The notes: a model not told the origin generated them from the sequence alone. DNA of 64,000 nucleotides from Pseudomonas fortuita (GCF_026898135.2 NZ_CP114035.2:2397501-2461500), one strand, 5' to 3'. Positions 8,306 to 17,055 are shown, counted from the stretch's first letter. Translations and numbers: made by a program.

Positions 8306-9988
8306 TCACTGTGAACGCAGGCCACTTAACGCTCTACCGGCCAGATACCCAAAGGTCATCCCCGGGCCAAGGGTAATACCACCACTCGGGTAATACCCGC
8401 CCATCACGCTGTGCATGTCATTACCCACCGCAAACAGCCCGGGTATCGGCTGCCCCGCGTGGTCCAGCACCCGGGCCGAGGCGTCGGTGCCCAGGCCGGC
8501 GAAGGTGCCAAGGCTGCCTGGCAGCAGTTTAACCGCATAAAACGGCCCCTCCAGCAACGGCCGAAGCGACGGGTTGGGTGCCTGCTGCGGTTCACCCTGG
8601 GCCCTGTTGTAGGCCGACGTGCCGCGCTGGAAGGTCGGGTCTTCACCCTGTGCCGCAAAGTGGTTGAAACCGTCCACAGTGCGCTGCAACTGCCCGGCAT
8701 CGATCCCGCAACGCTTCGCCAGCTGTGCCAGCGTAGCGCCGCTGCGCAGGTAGCCACAGCGTTGGTAAAAGCGGGTAGGGAAGGGAAACGGTTTGGCCCA
8801 GCCGATGCCGTAGCGGCGCTGCGCCGCGTGGTCGCAGATCAGCCAGGCTTCAGGCGGCTCGCCTTGCGGCGTGGCAGCGAACAGTGTGTTCATGAAGTCA
8901 TGGTAGCAATCGGCTTCGTTGACGAAGCGTCGGCCATCGCGGCGCACGGCAATGAAGCCGGGTTTGGCGCGGTCGATCAGGTGCGGGAAATGGCCGAAGG
9001 TTCCATCTTTGCGTGGTACCCGCGAAACCGGTGCCCAAGCGCCGGCTTGGGCCAGCTCGGTGCTTACCAGGCCACCGGCCTGTTCGCCCAGGCGCAGGCC
9101 GTCGCCGCTGTTTTCTTTGGGCGCGGCAGAGTAATGCCGGGTGCCATCCGGCGCATGCGCCATCAATTGAGCGATGCGCTGGCGGTCGTGCGGGAAGCCG
9201 CCACAGGCCAGCACCACACCCCGGCGTGCGTGAATCGCCTGGCCATCGGCAAACAGCGCGCCGCTGACCCGGCCTTCTCCCAACAGGCGGCTGGCCGGCT
9301 TGTCGGTCAGCAGCGTCACACCCAGGTCCAGGGCGCTGCGCAGCAGGCGTGCCACCAGTGCGTTGCCATTGACCAGTTGCTGGCCGCGTCGGTGTAGCAG
9401 CAGGTCGCGCCCGTGGCGCAGCAGGCGCTTACCTACATGCAACGCTGCCTTGAACGAGCGCGTGGCATTGAAAAAGGCGGCCATGTCGGTGCCGCCGGCA
9501 ATGCCCATGCCGGCCAGGCTGACGATGTCCAGCGGTGGGCGCAGCCTGTGCAGCCAGGGCCCTAGCAGGCGGCCGTCGTAGGGCAGTGCGCACAGTGAAC
9601 GGCCGCCGTGTGCGCTGCCGTCACCTTCGCGCATGTCGGGCATGCGGCTGCCGGACTGAAACTGCACAGCAGTGTGCTGCTGGAAAAACGCCACCATCTC
9701 GGGGCCGTAGCGCAGGAATGCCCGCTGACGTGGGTCCAGCTCGTGGGTGTGGGTTTGCGCACGCAGGTAGCGTTCTGGGGCATCGTCGGTTTCGACGATG
9801 CCTTCGGCAATGGCCAGCGGGTTGCGCGGTACCCATAGCCAGCCCCCCGACCAGGCGCTGGTGCCGCCCAGCTGGCTGGCTTTTTCCGCAACGATCACGC
9901 GCAGGCCGTGATGCGCAGCGGTAACGGCGGCTGCCAGGCCAGAAGCACCGGAGCCGATGACGAGTACGTCACATTCGAGGGGTTGCAT
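8306..9988 (-). CDS. FAD-dependent dehydrogenase, fumarate reductase/ketosteroid dehydrogenase-like
   Basis: A 560-residue flavoprotein of the FAD_binding_2 family. The N terminus has the dinucleotide-binding motif VLVIGSGASGLAAA followed by an acidic AEK end; GGTSAWSGG follows at about 41-49. The C terminus has the flavin-contact segment GLFAVGNDMHSVMGGYYPSG. Relatives include 3-ketosteroid delta1-dehydrogenases and soluble fumarate/urocanate reductases. It is the last gene of a leftward operon and is a paralogue of the gene at 10336-12069. The substrate is unknown; the context with an AroE-like enzyme hints at alicyclic or hydroaromatic acids. Confidence 0.88.
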   Translation of the reverse strand: MQPLECDVLVIGSGASGLAAAVTAAHHGLRVIVAEKASQLGGTSAWSGGWLWVPRNPLAIAEGIVETDDAPERYLRAQTHTHELDPRQRAFLRYGPEMVAFFQQHTAVQFQSGSRMPDMREGDGSAHGGRSLCALPYDGRLLGPWLHRLRPPLDIVSLAGMGIAGGTDMAAFFNATRSFKAALHVGKRLLRHGRDLLLHRRGQQLVNGNALVARLLRSALDLGVTLLTDKPASRLLGEGRVSGALFADGQAIHARRGVVLACGGFPHDRQRIAQLMAHAPDGTRHYSAAPKENSGDGLRLGEQAGGLVSTELAQAGAWAPVSRVPRKDGTFGHFPHLIDRAKPGFIAVRRDGRRFVNEADCYHDFMNTLFAATPQGEPPEAWLICDHAAQRRYGIGWAKPFPFPTRFYQRCGYLRSGATLAQLAKRCGIDAGQLQRTVDGFNHFAAQGEDPTFQRGTSAYNRAQGEPQQAPNPSLRPLLEGPFYAVKLLPGSLGTFAGLGTDASARVLDHAGQPIPGLFAVGNDMHSVMGGYYPSGGITLGPGMTFGYLAGRALSGLRSQ

Positions 9989-10030
9989 GCAGGGGTTCCG
10001 CTCAGGGGTTGATAGAAGGTCGCTTACGGT

Positions 10031-10351
10031 TTACTTCAGCGGCGAAAAGCCGGTGGGCCGCATCAGTCGCGATTGCAGGCGTACTACCGCACCCAGTTCG
10101 CGGTTGCGCCGCGAGAATTCTGCCCAGCGCGGGTCTGCTGCCATCGCGGCGCGGCGCGCGATGCGCTCATCGAGGCTGGTATAGCCCCAGATGTGCACCA
10201 CCTGGTTCACGTCGCCAAACTCGCTGGTAAAAAAGCCCACCAGGTTACCCAGGTGTTCGCTTTGCACTTCCAGCGCATGGCTTTGGTACAGGGCCAGCCA
10301 GTCGGCCATTTTCAGGGGGTCGAGGGTGTAGGTTCTCAATTCGTAGTACAT
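10031..10351 (-). CDS. NIPSNAP family protein
   Basis: A 106-residue protein matching the NIPSNAP ferredoxin-like fold: it opens MYYELRTYTLDPLKMADWLALY and carries the conserved NQVVHIWGYTSLDERIARRAAM block. In bacteria these small proteins often sit in catabolic operons, with no single established activity. Its start codon lies within the last 16 bp of the upstream FAD dehydrogenase gene, and the second dehydrogenase follows after 42 bp, so it is embedded between the two paralogues. Confidence 0.88.
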   Translation of the reverse strand: MYYELRTYTLDPLKMADWLALYQSHALEVQSEHLGNLVGFFTSEFGDVNQVVHIWGYTSLDERIARRAAMAADPRWAEFSRRNRELGAVVRLQSRLMRPTGFSPLK

Positions 10352-12069
10352 GCAGAGGTCTCCGTTTGGGTGGCCGGCGCCTGCAGGCGCGCGGTGATGT
10401 GGTTGGCAGCGAGCCAGCCGAAGGTGAGCGCAGGGCCCAGGGTGATGCCGGGGCCGGGGTAAGTGCCTTTCATCAGTGAGTTCATGTCATTGCCGACCGC
10501 GTACAGCCCGGCAATCGGCTGGCCGCTGCGGTTCAGTACATTGGCATCGGCGTTGGTCACCAGGCCGCAGGCCGACCCAAGGTCGCCGGTGTGAATGCGA
10601 ATGGCGTAGAACGGCCCGCTTGCCAGTGGCGCCAGGCACGGGTTAGGGGTGTGTTGCGGGTCGCCCATGTAGCGGTTGTAGCTGTTGCCGCCTTTGCCGA
10701 ACGCGCGGTCGATGCCATTGCGGGCATCTGCGTTGAACTGCTCGAGGGTTTGCGCAAGCACCTGTGGGTCAACGCCGATGGCCTGGGCCAGGGCCTCTGG
10801 TGTTGCGGCCTGGTACAGGTAGCCGGCGTCGATCAGCGCCTGGTTGTTTACCGGTTTAGGCCGCGCCAGGCCCAGGCCGTAGCGGTTCATGGCCTCGGCA
10901 TCGCAGACCAGCCAGCAGCTGGCAATTCCGTTGGCGAACATGGTCTGCACGAAGTGGTGGTAAGAGTCCGACTCGTTGACGAAGCGCCGCCCGGTCGGGT
11001 CTACCGCGATCACGCCAGGCTTGGCGCGGTCGGTGACCAGGTGCGGGAAGCGTTCACGCTCGCCACTGGCATGGCGCAGTTCGGAAACCGGCGCCCAGAA
11101 GAAGTTGGCCGCCAGGCCCTCGCCCTGGGCTGCCGACACAGCCTGGCCAAGGCGCAGGGCAGCGCCGTCGTTGGCAGCGGGCGACATGGTCAGGTGCGGT
11201 GTTGGCTGGGCGGGCCGGTAGCCAGCGGCGAGCGCGCCCGCCGCGAACCCACCCATGGCGCACACCACACCGCCACGCGCCAGTACCCGCACACGGCGCC
11301 CCTCGTGTTGTACCACCACGCCCGTGACCACGCCCTGTTCAACGATCAGCTCCAGGGCCTCGCTGCGCAACCACAGTTGGGTGCCATGGGCGAAGGCACT
11401 GGTGGCCAGGCGTGCGATCAGGGCGTTGCCGGTAGTCAGTCGGGTGCCACGTGGGTGCTGCAGGCGGTCCCGAGCGTAACGCGCCATCAGTTTCAGGCAG
11501 TGCCACAGCGACCTGGGTGAGCGGCGTATGCTGAGAAAATGCTGGATATCCACGCGGTTGACCATCATGCCGCCGAACAGCAGCATCCCGGGCGGTGGCA
11601 TCTGCAGGTCCTTGAAGCGCGGGCCGAGGTGCTTGCCGTCGTATTCGACCATTTCCAGCGCCCGACCAAACTGGGTGGCGCCGGGCGCATCGGGGTAATA
11701 ATCCGGTGAGTGCGGGCGCAGGGCGTAGCGCAGCTCGGTGTGCTGTTCCAGCCAGCGCAGCGCCTGGTGGCCCTGCTCGATGAAGGCGTCTGCCAATGCA
11801 GGCTCGTAGCCATCGCCGATAACGTGCCTGAGGTAGGTGCGCATGGCCTCGGGGGAGTCCTTGGCGCCAGCGGCGCGGGCCTGGTCGGTGCCATACAGCC
11901 ACACCGCCCCGCCGGAAATCGCCGACGTGCCGCCGAAGTGCTCGGCCTTTTCCACCACCAGCACCTTCAGCCCGCGCCGCGCTGCCGTGGCTGCAGCGGC
12001 AAAACCTCCGGCGCCGCTGCCCAGCACAATGAGGTCAAAGCGCTGCTGTGTGTTTTCGATAGTGGCCAT
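10336..12069 (-). CDS. FAD-dependent dehydrogenase, paralogue of the 8306-9988 product
   Basis: A 577-residue FAD_binding_2 flavoprotein. It shows LIVLGSGAGGFAAAATAARRG at the N terminus, GGTSAISGGAVW near residue 45, and LYAVGNDMNSLMKGTYPGPG near the C terminus. It aligns end to end by eye with the second flavoprotein in the same operon, so the pair probably arose by duplication and may act on successive or alternative substrates. It follows the AroE-like gene after 4 bp and overlaps the NIPSNAP gene by 16 bp. Confidence 0.88.
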   Translation of the reverse strand: MATIENTQQRFDLIVLGSGAGGFAAAATAARRGLKVLVVEKAEHFGGTSAISGGAVWLYGTDQARAAGAKDSPEAMRTYLRHVIGDGYEPALADAFIEQGHQALRWLEQHTELRYALRPHSPDYYPDAPGATQFGRALEMVEYDGKHLGPRFKDLQMPPPGMLLFGGMMVNRVDIQHFLSIRRSPRSLWHCLKLMARYARDRLQHPRGTRLTTGNALIARLATSAFAHGTQLWLRSEALELIVEQGVVTGVVVQHEGRRVRVLARGGVVCAMGGFAAGALAAGYRPAQPTPHLTMSPAANDGAALRLGQAVSAAQGEGLAANFFWAPVSELRHASGERERFPHLVTDRAKPGVIAVDPTGRRFVNESDSYHHFVQTMFANGIASCWLVCDAEAMNRYGLGLARPKPVNNQALIDAGYLYQAATPEALAQAIGVDPQVLAQTLEQFNADARNGIDRAFGKGGNSYNRYMGDPQHTPNPCLAPLASGPFYAIRIHTGDLGSACGLVTNADANVLNRSGQPIAGLYAVGNDMNSLMKGTYPGPGITLGPALTFGWLAANHITARLQAPATQTETSACTTN

Positions 12070-12073
12070 GGCC

Positions 12074-12883
12074 TCAGATCTCCAGTGGCGTCACGCCCAT
12101 GAAGGCGCCGAGGTGGCCCAGTTGGGCGAAGGCCATTTCCGGGCCAGTCTGGATCGCACAGCCAACCTGCCGAGCCCGGTGCAACAGCGGGGTGATCTCG
12201 GGCGAGGTGACCACGTCGGCGACCAGGGTGTCGGGCTGCAGGGTTGCCAGCAGCGCGGCAGACAATGGCAGCTCTGCGCTTGTACCCATACCGACGGGGG
12301 AGGCATTGGCCACAAGGTCGAAGTCTTCAAGCCCGCTGACCTGCGTGCTGATGCCGAGCCCGGGGAAGGCCCTGCCAAGCAGTTCGCATAGCGCGCCCAA
12401 GCGTGCAGCACTGGGGTCATGGAGGGTGATGCTGGCAATACCGGCCTCACCCAGTGCATAGCTGATGGCACTGCCGACTCCGCCGCAACCAACCACCAAG
12501 GCCCGCTTGCCCGCCGGCTCGAAGCCATGCTTGCGCGCAGCCCCCAGGAAGCCGGCGCCGTCCACGTTGTCGCCCAGCAAGCGCCCGCCAGGCTCGCGGC
12601 GAATCACATTGACCGACCCCAGGGCGGCCGCGCGCGCGCTCAGGCCGTCCAGGCAGTTGGCCAGGGCTTGTTTGTAGGGCACAGTGACCACGCAACCACG
12701 CAGGTTCTGCCAGCCGCGCAGGCTGTCTGCAAAGCTGCCCAGCGCTGCTTCGTGCAGGTCGATGGGCAGCATGGCGATGTTGCAGTTGTTGTTGGCGAAC
12801 CAGGTGTTGAAGTTCTCGGGGGACTTCACCTGGGCGATGGGCGAACCGACGATTGCGACGAGTTCAGTGGAACCACGAATCAT
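12074..12883 (-). CDS. Shikimate dehydrogenase-like (AroE family) enzyme
   Basis: A 269-residue NAD(P)-dependent dehydrogenase of the AroE superfamily. The start at 12883 was preferred over an ATG 11 codons upstream because an excellent AAGGAGGT sits just before it. Visible motifs are VGSPIAQVKSPENFN (substrate-binding SP..N), VTVPYK with the catalytic lysine, DNVDG with the catalytic aspartate, the nucleotide-binding GCGGVGSA and NASPVGM. The usual NT pair is replaced by NV (SVNVI). As the first gene of an operon with two FAD dehydrogenases under an IclR regulator, it is more likely a catabolic paralogue than the biosynthetic AroE. Confidence 0.85.
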   Translation of the reverse strand: MIRGSTELVAIVGSPIAQVKSPENFNTWFANNNCNIAMLPIDLHEAALGSFADSLRGWQNLRGCVVTVPYKQALANCLDGLSARAAALGSVNVIRREPGGRLLGDNVDGAGFLGAARKHGFEPAGKRALVVGCGGVGSAISYALGEAGIASITLHDPSAARLGALCELLGRAFPGLGISTQVSGLEDFDLVANASPVGMGTSAELPLSAALLATLQPDTLVADVVTSPEITPLLHRARQVGCAIQTGPEMAFAQLGHLGAFMGVTPLEI

Positions 12884-12965
12884 GCTGACCTCCTTATTGT
12901 TTTGTTGTGGAGGCAAGCGTGCTGCACGGGCGGGGGCGTCAACAATGCGCTGATCGGGCTTTTAG

Positions 12966-12998
12966 TGCGATAATCGCAATCATGAGCCGGTTATCGCA
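12966..12998. promoter_or_regulatory. Probable IclR operator between the AroE-like and iclR genes
   Basis: The intergenic region holds TGCGATAATCGCA (12966-12978), a 13-bp palindrome, and a second half-site TTATCGCA at 12991-12998. TGCGATAA and TTATCGCA form a perfect 8-bp inverted repeat spaced by 17 bp. IclR proteins typically bind such repeats between themselves and their target operon. Binding by the adjacent regulator is inferred, not shown. Confidence 0.65.
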
Positions 12999-13036
12999 GT
13001 GAACGGCAGTTTTGCAACCCGTTATGAGCCAAAACA

Positions 13037-13807
13037 ATGAACACGTCCGTCATCCACTCCCGGGACCTGATCGCCGGGTTGCAGAAAGGCCTGGCCCTCA
13101 TGCAATTGTTCAGCGCCGAGCAGCCACGCCTCAGCGTGCCGCAGGCGGCCAGGTTGTCTGGCCTTACCCCCAGCGCCACACGGCGGTTTTTGCTGACCTT
13201 GGTGCACGAGGGATTTGCCGAAACCGACAGCCGCGAATACTGGCTGACACCCAAGGCTTTGCGTATTGGCCAGGCGTATGTGGACTCGGCGCAACTGCCG
13301 CGCATGCTGCGGCCGATCATCGAGCAGGTGGCGCGCCAGACCCAGGAACATGTGTCGGTGGGTACCCGCGATGGGGACGAAATCATCCACCTGGTGCGCA
13401 GCCGTTATAGCCATGTGGCTTCGTTGTCGATCAGGCCCGGCTCGCGGGTGCCGATGTATTGCACGGCCGGGGGGCGGATCTGGCTGGCCTGGCTGGGTGA
13501 GGGGGAACGGGAGGCGTACTTTGCACGCAACCCCCTGCGGCCGTTGACGCCTTATACGCTGACAGACCGGGCGCAGCTGGACGCGGAGTTGCAGCGGGTG
13601 AAGGGGCAGGGTTTCTGTATCGTTGATCAGGAATTTGAAATCGGCATGCGGGTGCTGGGTGTACCGTTGCTGGACCGGGCCGGTCAGTTGAAAGCGACGC
13701 TGACCATCACAACCCACGCTTCGCGGTTGAGTGTTGATGAAATCCGTTTGCGCTATCTGCCACCGCTTTATGAGGCGCAGGCGCTGTTGCGGCCGGTGCT
13801 GGATTGA
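13037..13807 (+). CDS. IclR family transcriptional regulator
   Basis: A 256-residue IclR-type regulator. The N-terminal winged helix is visible as LQKGLALMQLFSAEQPRLSVPQAARLSGLTPSATRRFLLTL, here given in pieces: KGLALMQLF, then VPQAARLSGLTPSATRRFL. The effector domain follows (VSVGTRDGDEIIHLVR, RPGSRVPMYCTAGGR, and GFCIVDQEFEIGMRVLGVPL). The SVGTRDGDEIIH/ARS-like pattern resembles regulators of aromatic acid pathways such as PcaR and PobR. It is divergent from the AroE/FAD operon and shares the palindromic operator with it, so it very likely controls that operon and perhaps itself. Confidence 0.93.
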   Translation: MNTSVIHSRDLIAGLQKGLALMQLFSAEQPRLSVPQAARLSGLTPSATRRFLLTLVHEGFAETDSREYWLTPKALRIGQAYVDSAQLPRMLRPIIEQVARQTQEHVSVGTRDGDEIIHLVRSRYSHVASLSIRPGSRVPMYCTAGGRIWLAWLGEGEREAYFARNPLRPLTPYTLTDRAQLDAELQRVKGQGFCIVDQEFEIGMRVLGVPLLDRAGQLKATLTITTHASRLSVDEIRLRYLPPLYEAQALLRPVLD

Positions 13808-13875
13808 GGCGTTCATACCGCAGGTAGCCCGCTGCGATCCGAGCTGCGATAGCTGGCCTGGCGCACGCGCGACCA

Positions 13876-13945
13876 CTGTGGGAGCGGGCATGCCCGCGAA
13901 CACCGGCGCAGCCGGTGCCATCCTTCGCGTCGCCTGCTCCCACAC
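13876..13945. repeat. REP-type inverted repeat
   Basis: A stretch bounded by GTGGGAGCGGGC on the left and GCCTGCTCCCAC on the right, with an internal hairpin CACCGGCGCAGCCGGTG. The GTGGGAGC end and GCCCGCGAA core are typical of Pseudomonas REP elements. It lies between the convergent iclR and ABC transporter genes and may help end transcription from both sides. The 20-base internal core recurs at 57021-57040. Confidence 0.75.
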
Positions 13946-13969
13946 TGTCCGCGTCAGCTTCAGCTGAGC

Positions 13970-15823
13970 CTATTCAACCACCTCGGCCACGCCCTGGTCT
14001 TCACCCAGGAACCCACCACTCTGGTGCTGCCACAGCCGGGCATAGGTGCCATTCTTCGCCAGCAGTTCGGCGTGTGTACCTTGCTCGATGATGCGCCCTT
14101 CATCCATCACGATCAGCCGGTCCATGGCGGCAATTGTCGACAGCCGGTGGGCGATGGCGATGACGGTCTTGCCTTGCATCATTTCGTCCAGGCTTTCCTG
14201 AATGGCCACTTCCACTTCCGAGTCCAGCGCACTGGTGGCTTCGTCCAGCAGCAGGATCGGCGCGTTCTTCAGCATTACCCGGGCAATGGCGATGCGCTGG
14301 CGCTGGCCGCCGGACAGCTTGATACCGCGCTCGCCCACCAAGGTGTCGTAACCGTTGTGGCCCTGGCGGTCGCTGAGCTGGCTGATAAAACCATCCGCTT
14401 GTGCATTGGCTGCAGCGGCGCGGATTTGGGCGTCGGTTGCGTCCGGGCGCCCATAGGCGATGTTATCCCGAATCGAGCGGTGCAACAGCGAGGTGTCCTG
14501 GGTGACCATGCCGATGGCGCTGCGCAGGCTGTCTTGCGTGACCTTGGCGACGTTCTGCCCATCGATGCGGATTTCGCCACTGTCCACGTCGTAGAAGCGC
14601 AGCAGCAGGTTGATCAAGGTGGACTTGCCGGCGCCAGAGCGGCCGACCAGCCCGACCTTTTCGCCTGGGTGAATGTGCAGGCTCAAGTCGTTGAGCACCT
14701 GGCGCTCGCCGTTGTAGTTGAAACTGACCTTGTCAAAGCTCACCGCGCCGCCGCGGGTTACCAGCTCGGTGGCACCTGGCGCATCCTGTACCTTGGGACC
14801 GCGGGTGAGGGTGGCCATGCCGTCCTGCACGGTGCCGATGTTCTCGAACAGCGAGGTCATCTGCCACATGATCCAGTGCGACATGCCATTGATACGCAGG
14901 GCCATGGCGGTAATGGCCGCGACTGCCCCGGTGCCGACCTGGCCCTGGTGCCACAGCCACAGCGCGTAGCCGCCGGCACCAAAGATCAAACCCACCACCA
15001 GTGCCTGGTTGACGATCTCGAACTGGCTGACCAGGCGCATCTGGCGAAAGCCGGTCTGCTTGAAGTCCTCCATGGCCGCGCGGGCAAAGTGCGCTTCGCG
15101 TTTGGAGTGCGAGAACAGCTTTACCGTGGTGATGTTGGTGTAGGCGTCGGAAATTCGCCCGGTCATCGACGACCGTGCGTTGGCCTGTTCTTGCCCGACC
15201 TTGCCCAGGCGGGGCACGAAATACAGCATGGCCAGCCCGAACAGCACGAGCCAGGCAATGAACGGCAGCATCAGCTTCAAGGCAAAGCCACCGGCCAGGG
15301 CGATGATTGCAATGAAGTACACGCCGATGCCGGGCAGGATTTCGATGAGCGTGAACAAGACCTCGCGCACCGCCAGCGCCGTTTGCATCACCTTGGTGGT
15401 AACCCGGCCAGAGAACTCGTCGGAGAAGAACGACAGGCTCTGGCGCAGCATCAGGCGATGGAAGTCCCAGCGCAGACGCAACGGCAGATTGATTGCCAGC
15501 ACCTGGTGCTGCACCAGGGTGCGCAGGGCCACCAGCCCGATGCTGGTCACCAGAACGATGCCAATCCCCCACAGTACGTGGCTTTCCTTTGTGCTTGCCG
15601 CGCCACCGGCCTGCCAGGCCGAGAGCAGGTCGACCACTTGGCCGAGAAAGGCAAACAGCCAGGCTTCGTAAATCGACACCCCGGCACTGAGCAGTGCCAG
15701 GGCAAGAATGTAGCCGCGGGCGCCCCGGGTGCAGGCCCACATGAAGCGCAGCAGGCCAACCGGCGGCGGCGGTACCTCGTCGGGGGGGAAGGGGTCTAGC
15801 CAGCGTTCAAAAATGCGAAGCAT
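13970..15823 (-). CDS. ABC exporter, fused membrane and ATPase domains
   Basis: A 617-residue type IV ABC exporter half-transporter. The start at 15823 (MLRIFERW) follows a CCGGAGAC Shine-Dalgarno; the frame continues 19 codons further upstream without one. About six membrane segments fill residues 40-340. The ATPase domain has Walker A GRSGAGKS (near 394), signature LSGGQRQR (near 504) and Walker B ILLLDEATSALD (near 523). It is a homodimeric MsbA/multidrug-type exporter by architecture; the cargo is not evident. It has no linked partner gene and ends in a REP element. Confidence 0.92.
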   Translation of the reverse strand: MLRIFERWLDPFPPDEVPPPPVGLLRFMWACTRGARGYILALALLSAGVSIYEAWLFAFLGQVVDLLSAWQAGGAASTKESHVLWGIGIVLVTSIGLVALRTLVQHQVLAINLPLRLRWDFHRLMLRQSLSFFSDEFSGRVTTKVMQTALAVREVLFTLIEILPGIGVYFIAIIALAGGFALKLMLPFIAWLVLFGLAMLYFVPRLGKVGQEQANARSSMTGRISDAYTNITTVKLFSHSKREAHFARAAMEDFKQTGFRQMRLVSQFEIVNQALVVGLIFGAGGYALWLWHQGQVGTGAVAAITAMALRINGMSHWIMWQMTSLFENIGTVQDGMATLTRGPKVQDAPGATELVTRGGAVSFDKVSFNYNGERQVLNDLSLHIHPGEKVGLVGRSGAGKSTLINLLLRFYDVDSGEIRIDGQNVAKVTQDSLRSAIGMVTQDTSLLHRSIRDNIAYGRPDATDAQIRAAAANAQADGFISQLSDRQGHNGYDTLVGERGIKLSGGQRQRIAIARVMLKNAPILLLDEATSALDSEVEVAIQESLDEMMQGKTVIAIAHRLSTIAAMDRLIVMDEGRIIEQGTHAELLAKNGTYARLWQHQSGGFLGEDQGVAEVVE

Positions 15824-15902
15824 GCATGTCTCCGGTAAATCAGCATCTGCCTGACAGGTAACCATACCGCACATCGGCATGTTCGACCTGCGCTACAGCA
15901 GG

Positions 15903-15932
15903 TTGACAGCTTGTCCGCCGCCCGAGCATTAT
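15903..15932 (+). promoter_or_regulatory. Predicted sigma70 promoter for the small ORF at 15964
   Basis: A consensus -35, TTGACA (15903-15908), is followed after 18 bp by CATTAT (15927-15932). The predicted start of transcription near 15940 is about 25 bases before the small ORF's ATG. It could instead serve the DapA-like gene further downstream. Confidence 0.45.
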
Positions 15933-15963
15933 CCAGCCATACCTACGCAACGGGTTTGCCAGC

Positions 15964-16065
15964 ATGTCCATGTCCAACCACGCCATTTCCGCTTCGGGCT
16001 TCATTGCTCAGGCAGGTGCGTGCGTTGCCGTTGCCAAGAAATCCAAGAAACAGCCGCTCATCTGA
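15964..16065 (+). CDS. Candidate small protein, 33 residues
   Basis: The 362-bp gap between the ABC transporter and the DapA-like gene contains a 33-codon ORF starting MSMSNHAISASGFIAQ and ending in a basic tail KKSKKQPLI. It has a good sigma70-like promoter 30 bp upstream and a strong hairpin starting 4 bp after its stop codon. There is no clear Shine-Dalgarno, and a second ATG lies two codons in. I do not recognise the product. Its being a real gene is inference from the promoter-ORF-hairpin arrangement. Confidence 0.4.
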   Translation: MSMSNHAISASGFIAQAGACVAVAKKSKKQPLI

Positions 16066-16069
16066 CCGA

Positions 16070-16112
16070 GGCGCGCTGTCTCGTCAGGTGGGCTGACGAG
16101 ACAGAAGGCGCC
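16070..16112. terminator. Strong hairpin after the small ORF
   Basis: CTGTCTCGTCAG (16076-16087) and CTGACGAGACAG (16093-16104) are perfect 12-bp inverted arms around a 5-base loop; an outer GGCGC/GCGCC pair extends the stem. There is no T-run after it, so it may be a pause site, an RNA-stabilising structure or an operator rather than an intrinsic terminator. Confidence 0.5.
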
Positions 16113-16185
16113 AGGTATCCCTGCCAGACCACTTCGACTCTTCACCCGCTGACGCTGACTTTCGGTCAACATCAGGAGTTTATGC

Positions 16186-17055
16186 ATGTCGAATTTTCGT
16201 GGTATCTGGATCGCCCTTGTCACACCCCTGCGCGCCAATGAAGTTGACTTCGCCGCCCTTGAAAAGCTGGTGAAGAAGCTGCTCGAAGAAGGCGTGGCCG
16301 GTTTTGTGGTGTGCGGTACCACGGGGGAGGCGGCGGCACTGTCCAAGGCCGAGCAACTGGCTGTGCTGGACGCCGTGCTGGCCTGGGTGGCGCCAGACAA
16401 GGTGGTCATGGGCCTGTCGGGTTACAACTTGCGTGAATTGCTGGCCTTCCAGGCCGAGATCCAGCGGCGCAACATTGCTGGGCTTCTGGTACCGGCGCCT
16501 TGCTACATCCGCCCTTCGCAGGCCGGTATCGAAGCCTTCTTCAACACGGTAGCCGATGCCGCCCGCGTGCCGCTTATCGTGTACGACATCCCTTACCGCA
16601 CCGGCGTGCGCATCGAGCGCGAAACCTTGCGCCGGATTGTGCGCCATCCGCGCATCGCGGCAGTCAAGGACTGCAGCGGCGACAGCGAAACCACGATGGC
16701 CTTGATCCAGGACGGCCATGCCCAGGTGCTGGCCGGTGAAGACCTGCAGATATTCAACAACCTGTGCCTGGGCGGTGCAGGGGCCATTTCGGCCTCGGCC
16801 CATGTGCATACGCACCTTTACGTGCGCATGCTGCGGCAGGTCGATAGCAGTGACTGGGCGGCTGCGCGTGGCACGTTCTACCAGCTGCTGCCCTGGATCA
16901 GGATGGCCTTTGCCGAGCCCAACCCGGCTGTGGTCAAGGCGGCATTGCAGTTACAGGGCTTGATGACCGACGAGCTGCGCGAACCGATGCAGCCTTGCAC
17001 TCAACCAACCAGAGACAAATTGCTGGCGGTGCTGGCGCTACCCGGAGGCCTGTAG
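16186..17055 (+). CDS. Dihydrodipicolinate synthase-like aldolase (DapA family)
   Basis: A 289-residue TIM-barrel lyase of the DHDPS/NAL family. The pyruvate-binding GTTGE is at 44-48, the catalytic tyrosine at 133 in VYDIPYRTG, and the Schiff-base lysine at 161 in AAVKDCSGD. All three keep their expected places, so it should form a pyruvate Schiff base. Whether it makes dihydrodipicolinate or acts on another aldehyde or keto acid cannot be decided: it stands alone with no lysine genes nearby, and pseudomonads carry several paralogues. An AGGAG Shine-Dalgarno precedes the ATG. Confidence 0.88.
   Translation: MSNFRGIWIALVTPLRANEVDFAALEKLVKKLLEEGVAGFVVCGTTGEAAALSKAEQLAVLDAVLAWVAPDKVVMGLSGYNLRELLAFQAEIQRRNIAGLLVPAPCYIRPSQAGIEAFFNTVADAARVPLIVYDIPYRTGVRIERETLRRIVRHPRIAAVKDCSGDSETTMALIQDGHAQVLAGEDLQIFNNLCLGGAGAISASAHVHTHLYVRMLRQVDSSDWAAARGTFYQLLPWIRMAFAEPNPAVVKAALQLQGLMTDELREPMQPCTQPTRDKLLAVLALPGGL

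Noticed and set aside
14024..15799. 591-codon open frame on the plus strand
   Set aside because: Antisense to the ABC exporter, whose motifs are unambiguous on the other strand.
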